DNA of 64,000 nucleotides from Pseudorasbora parva (lineage: Eukaryota; Chordata; Actinopteri; Cypriniformes; Gobionidae), in contig NC_090184.1 in NCBI RefSeq assembly GCF_024679245.1, forward strand, positions 15,896,144-15,960,143, read 5' to 3'. The position numbers were made by a program, and so were the translations under genes. Shown one piece after another: positions 24,801-35,697 of the stretch (within the stretch, counting starts at the first letter, position 1; each line of letters starts with the position of its first letter). The notes below the pieces were generated by a model. That model saw only the letters and a list, made by a program, of their open reading frames with translations, had not been told where the DNA came from and made no database searches.

Positions 24801-27800
24801 CATTCACTACCCTCCTCATTCATTTTTTAAAGTTAGACATCAACCATCTAATTATTCCTCAATCAATCCATTAAACAATATAACAAGAAAATAATAATAA
24901 AATAAAAAAAGAATAATTGAATGCCTGTTTTTGCACTATTTTGTTTTGTAAAAAAAATGGTATAGGGTCACTAACGACCCGAGGTGTGTAAGATTGTACG
25001 TACATTTTTTTCTCGGACAGAAAACTAAACTAATAATTATAATCTGCAAAACTTGAAATAGCTCAGTGATTTACTGCTGAGCAAGTACTGAACACAATTA
25101 CTGTCACTGTCACTTGATGATCGATCTGGTCAAGAAACTGTCAGGAATTGAAATATTGATTTTGAAGACGTTGAAAATGAGTTTTGAGAATGTGTGCGAT
25201 CACGAATATGAGCCAGATGCTGAATGTACTGGCAAATAAGCTCTGACGAGCACAGTGATGATGGGATAAAACATCTGCTCAAAAACTGAACCCTTCAACC
25301 TCCAAAAAGTAACAAATATGTTTTTTATTCTTCTATAATTGTATCTTTAATATCAGAAGAGTTTTATATTATCAGTTTTATAGAAATCAGCGTCGTTCAT
25401 GTAAGCTAGCTAAATAAGCTAATACATCCTTGTTAACAAATGGGACTTGCAGTCTGTTACTTGTCATTCACATACATGTTTCTTGGTTATAGCTAAAGAA
25501 ACATTGGTAACACTTTACGGTAAGGGTACATGAATTATCACTAATTCATGCGACGCTGCAGCAGAGGGAGGGTGGAGTTTACGTGAACTTGAATTTACCG
25601 ACTTTAATATTCATCTGTACCTCATATTAAACTATGAAAAATCTTGCGATAACTGTGTGTAAACACAGAACTTTCATGTACATGTCCATGTCATTTCACA
25701 ATGCCATCATTAATAACACACATTCATCACATTGTTTCAAAGGTCCATGTCACCGCTTTAGTTGAGGGGCCACAAACATGGAGAAGTCATGAGAAGCTAA
25801 TGCTTAGTTAATGATGACTAACGTTACTGTATTATAATGTCAACAGAATTCATGTGCTATGTGCTGAACCTCTGGCCAATTTCAGGGTCTGACTATTTAC
25901 CTGCAGGCTACTATGAAGAAGGCATGAACATGCTTAACTCAGAGATCATGATTAATAAAAAACGTTAGTTAATCACATTAATTTATATACCGTACTGGTC
26001 TAGCCTGTGCATAAGGTTACGTAGATTTTTTTAATATTCCTGAATAATTCACAAGTTCACACTTACATTACACAACTAGAGTAAAGCAAATAATTAGGTT
26101 AATTGTCTGAATGTGCTCCTCCCGATAAAAATAATAAAAAATAATTTAAAGTAGTCTTGCATGAATTAGACCAATTTATAAACATAGAAAACTACATGAT
26201 CATGTGTAATAAACCATAATGTATGATGATTTACTCACCTTAGTTAATGTTTTAATTAAGGCGTTGTTCATCCATGAAGTCATGAATAAACGACTTTTAA
26301 TTCCTGTTAGTTCCTGATGATTCATGAGATATTAATGCAATTAGTAATGCATAAGTCATGCATGAATTAATGCACGAATTCATGATAATTCATGTACCTT
26401 TACCGTAAAGTGTTACCGAAACATTTATTTGTAAGATTTTAACTTTTTAGTTATTTTCTGTAGAATTTTCATATATTTACATTGTCTATCACAGGTCTAA
26501 CGTCTATCTATTTTAGATATAGAGCCGGGCCGCTAAAGACCCAAATGGGTCGGATATACAGACTGAGATTATATTAGGCTAATTTTCACGTGTCAAGCAT
26601 TTATGGTTGAGCACTCGTTTACTGTATTTAATGAAGCTCAATATTTGATGATTAGAATTCATGCAGGTTTAGAACGACATGATAACAATAAATGAAAACA
26701 GAATAACATTTTTGGGGTAAACTATCCTTTGAAACAGACCATGGGCTAATTAGAATTTATTGCTACATGTTGTGTATTTGGGAAGTATGTCATAGTTTGT
26801 TGTAACTAAAATGTGTCCAGTGTCTTTCTTGATGTGCTCCTCCTTTGCAAATAATGCAAAAGTACTTTTATCTTGTATTGTCTTATGGCACATTGCTAAA
26901 GTGTGCATTTTACTGTATTTTTGGAGATGCCCCTTTTTCTTTTCTTTTTTTTTTCTTTTTTGAGGAATTCTGAAAATAGAAAACAGGGAGGCGAAGTCTA
27001 TCTAGGCCTACTGTATTCTGATTCATGGGGTCCACCTTCACCACAAATTCATTGGCCTATTGCTGTCAAATGACTTGGCATGCCTTTTAAGCATGATTTT
27101 GCTTTCACACTAGCATTTTTGGCGCACACCCTAGTTTTTGTTTGGAGGATGTGAACGCTGAACGATGTGAACTCTGGCTCATACCCATGAACCATACTCT
27201 GGTCTGCCTAAACAACGTGTTCTGAGGTACAGTTGTGAACTCCGGTACCGTTCACTCCTGCTATGAATGCAATTGTATAAAATCACTGAAGTGATTCGCT
27301 ATGACACTCCAAGCAGGGAAAATGGATCTCATTTCTGCCCACCTGCAGCAGAAATGGCCTCCTGCTTTCATCAGATCCTTTGCAGTACATTCATGGCAGA
27401 TAGATGTTATTATGTGCTGACTCTTTGGAAACAAAACCAAAGGTTAAAAAAAAGTGATCTGAGCAACTCTATCCATTTTGGCATCTCCTTCATAAGCCGT
27501 TACCTAGTAACATGGGTAAGCGACTGCAGCTTCGTGACGCAAGTGTACCGCAGTTTGGGCCCAAACAAAGAGAGACCAGCAGGGGAGGGGAGAGCAATTG
27601 AACCAAGCAATCGAACAAATTGTGAAAGCACCATCATTGACCATGGTTCCAGTAGTATTTTTCCCATTGGGGAAAAAAATAAAAAAATAATTCACAATTA
27701 CATTATGAAATGCTGTTACAGAGCAATTTTACTGATTGCTCTGCTCTTATGGCATGGTTCTTGTTTTCATGGTAACAGCAATGTCATCTGATTGGTGGAT

Positions 27801-30800
27801 TGAAAGAGGATCTCCTTTTCAGAATTTTGGGTAGTGTAGTTCTCCACCTGAATTTGTCTATTTAAATGTCTAAATAATCTAAAATGTATCTCAAACTTGT
27901 CTTCTACAAACGTCAATATAATCACATAACCCAACTGCTCACGTTAGGTCTGTTTTGGTTTATTATAAATCATATTTTTATTGTTTTATAACCTCTGTAA
28001 CCAATTGTTTTTCCTTGGCTAAAACTGAATTTGATTTCACTGTTTGATTGCCCCCTTGCACCAGTATGTTGTTGACAAACCTTTGTTTTATGTCATAGTA
28101 TGGGTCCAAAATTAAATGGTGGTCCTGGAGGGAAGACCGGCCCACAACATTTCACCAAACACAGGTGATCTTATCTGTGACTCTATGCTGCCTGTCGTGT
28201 GTTGCATGTGTATGTTTGTCTTGAGTAATCATACGCCGACGGGTTATAAACACAGACTGACAAATTATTCTGATTCTAGTCGCAGACGCTCTCGCAGCAG
28301 AAGCCCGTTTAAGAAGGACAAAAGCCCCGTCAGGTGAGACACTCATCACTGTCTGTCTGCTGTAGTACTGAAGTATAGTAGTATTTCCACAAGTTGTTCC
28401 CTAGCCATGTTAGTTTAAATGACATTATATAATAGGTCTGAAAAATGAATTGCATTTGCAATAATATTGTGATATGATAAAGTGAGATTTTTTAACCGTA
28501 AAAATTACACTTGTGAGAAAAAAGCAGTGCAGAGCAAGCATCAACTTGGCATGCTATGCTGTTTTTTGCCGGCAGCCAAAACAATTTTTTTTCCTGCCAA
28601 AGCCTTATTTGATAAATTATATTCTATTTGAGTGATGTACACCGCTGCACTTGTGATAGGGCATATGTTAACTGAGGGAGAGAACAAGCAGAGTCTGTCT
28701 TCAAACTAAGCACTGTTTTTGCGCTCTCTCCCTCGGACATTGTCGGAAGATCGAATCCGTGTTTCTCGTGGCACATTCAGATAATTTTTTTGTACTGAAT
28801 TACTGTGCATTGTGTTAAAAAAACGTTGCCTCATCTCTGAAATGCATTCCTGCACATGCAGCTGAAAAACCACACTTTTAATAAAAAGAAAATAAATAAT
28901 TTAATCAGAACACCTCTGAAATGAGAACGCAAGTGTGCTTACCCCATGCAGCAAGAGTGGTTCGTAAGATTTAGCCTTAATAATCCACAGTATTTTCAGG
29001 TTATTTATATGACTGTTGTAAATACCCCATAAACTCATTTAGTTTAGACTTAGGTGTGAGGTGAAACCAGAACAAAGCACAAAGAAAGTTGTTTGCTAAC
29101 TTCTAATTGTATTCAATTTTATATGGTAGAAAATTAGACTTTTTAATGTACTTTTTAATCTCGATATGATTATATACCAAAATAATTATCAGGTCTAGCA
29201 AAGAAGGATCTTATCTCACAAAGCTATGAAATCCAGTGGGGAAAAAATTCAAAGAGGGCACGAAAGCATGACCGTGAGAGTGACGGGTAATATCTGTGTC
29301 TGATAATTGCATAGTCTATATATATAATTTGGAAGAGGTTGTAAACTGAATAATTCTCAGCCGCAGTCCCGAAGAAAATGAGGGGCCAAAAAAAAAGAAT
29401 GAGCAACCAAGGGTAAACAATGACGAACAAAAGAAACAAACATCAAGGTAAGAAATTATGCATAATATGAGATGTCAAAATAAGATAAGCAACTATCACA
29501 ACCTGTTTCTTTGCATTCATTTTGAGTTTGTCTGTATTGGGCTCTCAGATCACATGGGTAGGGTACTTTTTACTGTGTGATGGATGATTATGTCTGTCAG
29601 CCACCACTCGAGGACCGTTTTGACCCAGGAAAAACACATAGGCCTGGCCTACAGGAAAGAACAGTTTGTTTAATACATCTGATATTGCTTTGGTCGTTCT
29701 ATACAATGATTTATTGCTTGTCCTTGTTGAATAAAACAGAAGATAAAGAGCTTTACAAATGTGCATATAAAATCACAATCGCAATATTGGTAATAAAAAA
29801 TGTTGCAATTAGATTATTTTCCAAACTTGTTCAGCCCTACTAGGTAAGGCAAAGCGAAATCAGCCATCTTGGTGCACATAAAATGAGAAGAGGAACTGAC
29901 ACTGGTGGAAGCAGTTATTTTTAAAAGGTGTTAGAGGTTAATCATTCACCTTCGGTCTCACCGTAATACTGTACATCAAGCCGACAGCGCTCTGTAAACC
30001 GGCCAAAAGCTCTACATTAATGTGTCATTGATTAAATTCATTAATGCTATTCAAAAAATAACACCTATTACGTAATGTATATATTACAGTATATTACAGT
30101 CCATTTGGCACGTTGCCCTGTTCAAAATTACAGACAGAAAATAAATTGTTATAGTATATTATGTTAACTATATTAACTGGTCTCAATTTGGTGTCATATT
30201 TACTACAAAATCTGATTTGATATCAAAATTAGGCCTTGTCCATACTAATAAGTTTTCGTCCACATTGTCGCCTTTTTGTCCTGAGAAAGGCTTTGTGAAA
30301 ATATTGAACCGATAGATATGCATGTTTATACCACTATTGTGCCTGTTATGTACTATTCACTTTCACATAGTTGCTAAAATGTTACTTTGCACACTCATTG
30401 CAGTCCTGCAAAGATAAAAAGAAAATGTTCTCGCAATTGCTGTCCTGCGGCAAAACTTGAGCAGTTGCGTTTTAGACAAAACGTATGTTTTGTATAACCA
30501 CTCAAAAAAAATCTGACTTTGAATACATTGGACGGCAATGGACGGATCAGTGAACAGTGAGAGATCTTACTAAATAAAATGATTGTGCCAGATGAATAGT
30601 GTGAAAACGTCTATCATCTCTGAGCTTTTATGAGGTTTTACGCATACGCTGTAAGGTGAATTTAGCGCTTTCTGACGTTTCCAACTTTTGGAAAATGCTT
30701 GAAAACACAAGTGTGGACTAGACCCTGTCCACACGAACATAGGTATTTTCAAAACCACAGCGCTTTCTACTTGGTTTGACTGTTCGTCCACACGCAAACA

Positions 30801-33700
30801 GTATCCGGTTACTGAAACCAGACTTTGGAAAACTCCGGCCAGGGTAAAGATTTTTAGAAACTCCTGTTGCAGCGTTGTCGTGTAGATGGTGAAACAGGAG
30901 ATTTCGGCTTGTGAAGTCTAAGTGTGTGCCAATATCTCCTTATGTTTAACGTCAGATTGTACGCAATTATCTCTTTTGTTTACATGAGTCGAGTCTATGC
31001 GATGGAGGACGTAGCTTTTAATAACTCTGCTAACAGCAGCCCCTGTCTATATCTGTATTACATGTCTCTGAGTCCAAAGTAAAGGAACTTGTGGAAGGAT
31101 TTCACCGAGCCCATGGCATCCATCAGTACATCGGTGCCATGTGGTATATAATAAAACACCATAGTGTGTTTTGCGTTTTCACGTGGACAGAGATTTTTCT
31201 TTAAACCATGCGATTGTTTTTTTTTAAACGGAGGAGGAAAAACTGGTTATAAAAATACAGTGTACGTGTGGACTAGGCCTAAGAGCACTTTAATATGAAA
31301 ACACCATTTGCAAACGTATCTAGACTAATGTAGACTTAAAAGATATCTACATAAGTGTCATTGATTAAATTCAATAATGTTGTCAACAATAGTCAAAAAG
31401 TACAATGTATTATTTTAATAGAGAATGTTAGTCCATTTGGCCTGAGGGGCGTGTCCACTCTTGATGAGGAAATTTGAAGAAAAACTATCGAAAGAGAGAT
31501 AGCTGAGACATAAAACAAAAAAAGATTTACTATATATTGGATTTTACATAACTCTGAACATGATTTTTATGTCAGTGCAATATCTTGTAAGATAGTACCT
31601 AGTAGTTTATTTTATACATGGAAAAACTTTATTAAATGTCCATGAATAGCTTATGTTGTGAGAATGTCCATGAAAGATTAATTTGCTCTCATAAGCTTTT
31701 ATTTCCAGAGGGAATGAGTTGTTTAGTTGTTGATAACGTGTGTTTCTTCAAACAGGCAACCGATAGATAATCTGAGCCCAGAAGAGAGAGATGCTCGTAC
31801 AGTGTTCTGCATGCAGCTTGCTGCCAGGATTAGACCCAGAGATCTGGAAGAATTCTTCTCCGCAGTGGGAAAAGTATGATGGCCTAGATTTGGCTGCAAT
31901 TTCTGTTTTTTGTTTTTATCCCCAATAACTGACAGATGCATGACGTGAGCTTTTATATCCATCTTTTAAGGTCCGTGACGTGAGGATGATCTCGGATAGA
32001 AACTCTCGCAGGTCAAAGGGCATTGCCTACATTGAGTTTGTGGAGGCCACTTCAGTACCGCTGGCAATCGGCCTGACGGGGCAGAGAGTTCTGGGAGTGC
32101 CTATCATAGTCCAGGCTTCACAGGTCAGTGCATTAACACGGTCTGAATTACTAATCCAATGCGTGCGAATCAATTTGTTGAATTGTTTGCATATTTCAGG
32201 CTGAGAAGAACAGGGCCGCAGCCATGGCCAGCATGCTCCAGAGAGGTGGTGCAGGGCCCATGCGGCTGTACGTGGGCTCCCTGCACTTCAATATAACTGA
32301 GGACATGCTCAGGGGCATTTTTGAGCCGTTCGGAAAGGTGCGGTTGGCATTTGAAAATTGCTTTTGCATGCATAAGCAGGATAAAACTAACTAAAGTGAA
32401 TCTACTAATCAGTCTTTTCAATAATCAGAGTTATTTTTGCTCATTTTAGATTGAGGGCATCCAGCTAATGATGGACAGTGAGACGGGCAGGTCGAAAGGA
32501 TACGGCTTCATATCAGTGAGTTCATCAAAATGCAAATTTACTAATGGTAAAGGGATGGCCCCTTTAGCCATGCTACTGTTGATCTAACTGACTTTGAGTA
32601 GTCAGTGGATGACTACTCAAATGCTGGTCCTTGGAGTAGGTTTGCACAATTTGAGGAAAGAATATAATTGCGGTTTGTTTAAATAAAAAAATAAATATAT
32701 ATATATTACTCTCCAGGTTTGCTGTGCTTGTTTGTGAGCTGTACAATTTGGCCAACATGTATGTTTATATACATTTATGATAATAATAATAATTGTTATT
32801 ATTCAACAAAAGAAATATTACTATTGTAAAACTTGTAAAATTGATCTGTAAAATTAGGAAATCTAGTATTCTAATAATCTGTCTTCAATACTATTATAAT
32901 TTCCTTATTTTTAAATAAAAATATAATCCTTCAAGGTTTTATTGGTTGCAAAACTGCTGGGAGTCCTTAAATCTTCTTTTTGTGTTGACATCATCCTGTT
33001 TATAAGTGTGCTTTGTTTTATTAAATCCAAATCTTTGTGATATATTAATTACACTAAGCCATCTTGAAATTTTGGATTTATTTTGATTGATCGTGTAGCC
33101 CTAGTTGTGAGGTCATTACTGTTTTCTGAATGAGATTTTCTGAATGAGCAATTTTTGCAGCTTTTTTTAAAAATAAATGTTCTGACTTTCATTTCAAAAA
33201 GACAAGGACAGTTGTATTTCACCATTCCCATGCTGATTGGCTGTCTTTTTGTGCAGTTTGCAGATGCAGAATGTGCAAAAAAAGCTCTGGAGCAGCTAAA
33301 TGGATTTGAGCTTGCGGGACGACCGATGAAGGTGGGTCATGTTACAGAGCGTTCGGATGCCTCCTCGGCCAGCTCCTTCTTGGACAATGATGAGCTGGAG
33401 AGAACTGGCATTGACTTGGGCACCACAGGTCGCCTTCAGCTGATGGCAAGACTCGCAGAAGGTACAGATTTAACCCTGCGTGTTTCTGTCTCAGATGTGC
33501 AAATGACTGTTTAAACCGTTTCATTCAAATGGTACTGCATTGTTGTGTACTCATTGAAATGTGTCTCTGTGATGTTTTTTAGGCACAGGACTGCAGATTC
33601 CTGCTGCTGCCAAGCAGGCCTTACAGATGAGCGGCTCTGTGTCATTTGGAAATCTGGCAAATGGTGTGTCCGAGTCATTTTATATATATATATGTATATA

Positions 33701-33753
<53 letters not shown>

Positions 33754-34532
33754 TATCTTAGAATCCATTGAATGGGCTGTGTATATTGATATAAATGCCT
33801 TGATCTAAAAGAAAGCAAAATCTGGTCTATATAGCCGATCCAGTGAGTAACCATGTCACATCTTTCACATTAATTAAACTATCAGAGAAAACGGATACAC
33901 AGATCTTCACCAACCTCATTGTACTTATCTCATTCATATAAGATACATGTGATTGCTGCCCACAATGAGGCTGCTCATATTATTTTAAATAAAACAGTAA
34001 AAGTGTGAACAGATCACAGTCTTAAACTGACCTACATGCGCAAAAGTAACAAAGACGGCATTCTGTCATATAGACATAAACACAAGTTACTGAAGTCAGC
34101 ATTTATGCGTCCAATTATAAGGCTGATTTGTGTGTAGTAGATATGCAGGGTACAGATGAGGAGAGAGAGAAAGTCCAACAAGGACTTGCTTGTATAGGAA
34201 AGTCACTGCTCTACTGACTACTTTTGCCTTCCACATTTACAGAGGAGCCAAAGAACTACCAGTATATAGATACACATGTATCTAGAGCAGTGGTTATCAA
34301 AGCTGTCCTGGAGACCCCTCACCACTGCACATTTTGCATGTCTCCCTCACCTAACACGTCTGATTCCACTTATCAGTTCATTAGTACTGACTGCAAAACT
34401 TGAATTGGGTGTGTCTGATGAGGGAGAAGGTGAAACGGTGGGAGGACCCCAGGACAGGTTTGAGAACCACTGATCTAGAGTGATGGGAAAAGTCGCTTGA
34501 ACTCCGATATGACTAGAGGTGTAACGATACAT

Positions 34533-34614
<82 letters not shown>

Positions 34615-35635
34615 CAGTGTATCGTTACACTCCTAGATATGACTGTTCAGACTGATGTCGCATTGCAAAACATTAGACCGTTATCTGATTTAAGACCACA
34701 TATAGAAGTGGCCCTAATCAGAATAAAAGGGGTTTGTGCTGTTCACACGGTTATAAAAACAAATTGGATCTGAGTCACATATCCTATAAACCTATACAAC
34801 TGATGTCTTTTTTTTTTTTTTTAAATACACTGAGATCTTGAGAATTTGCCTCCAGAGGAGATTTGAAAAATCCAAGCAGAGCTTGTTCACCTGCTGTGCT
34901 TTTCCCACCAATTGTTTGCTCTTCAGAAGGCTAACAGTAACAGTTTGTGGTAGAGACCCTTGTTACAAGAGAACGTTTCCCGAATGGCATGCGTGATGTG
35001 ATGCTTATCTGTGATGGTAACAGTTAGTTGTGATTCTGTGCCTCTTGCAGCCTCAACCGCCCCTCCTGTTCTTCCCAATCATGGGATGAACCAAGCTATG
35101 AACCTTCCAACCCAGCCTCTAGCCACACACTGTTTACAGCTCTCCAACATGTTCAGTCCACAGATGTGAGTTGCACTAATTATTAATACTTTCTGTGACA
35201 GTGACAATATGGTGTATGTGATGTCAAATAAGATGTGTTCTTGTTAAAATAAACTTTTTGACGTGTTGCTTTGTAGGGAAAACGAACCTGGCTGGGACAT
35301 GGAGATACAGGATGATGTCATCGAAGAGTGCAAAAAACATGGAGGAGTTATTCACATATATGTCGACAAGAACTCTGCTCAAGTAAGCGATCACTTTTAT
35401 ACAGTGGCTATAAAAGTCTACACCCCAGTTAAAATTGCAGCTGAAATGTAAAAAGTCTGTGTCAGATCTCTTTTTATCCACCTTTAATGCATTTGGGTCC
35501 ATTTTGACCCAGAAAAGGTACATACAAATCCATAGTTTTTAGTACAAAAATGAAACTTTGGGTGTTTTAGGAGATATAACAGCTTAAATGAAGTTTAGGT
35601 CCATTTTGACCCTAAAGTGAACTTGGGCTTTACAC

Positions 35636-35697
<62 letters not shown>

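Noticed and set aside
27267..27791. 174-codon frame in an rbm39 intron
   Set aside because: Long by chance across a repeat; no domain, no splice logic, wrong frame for rbm39.
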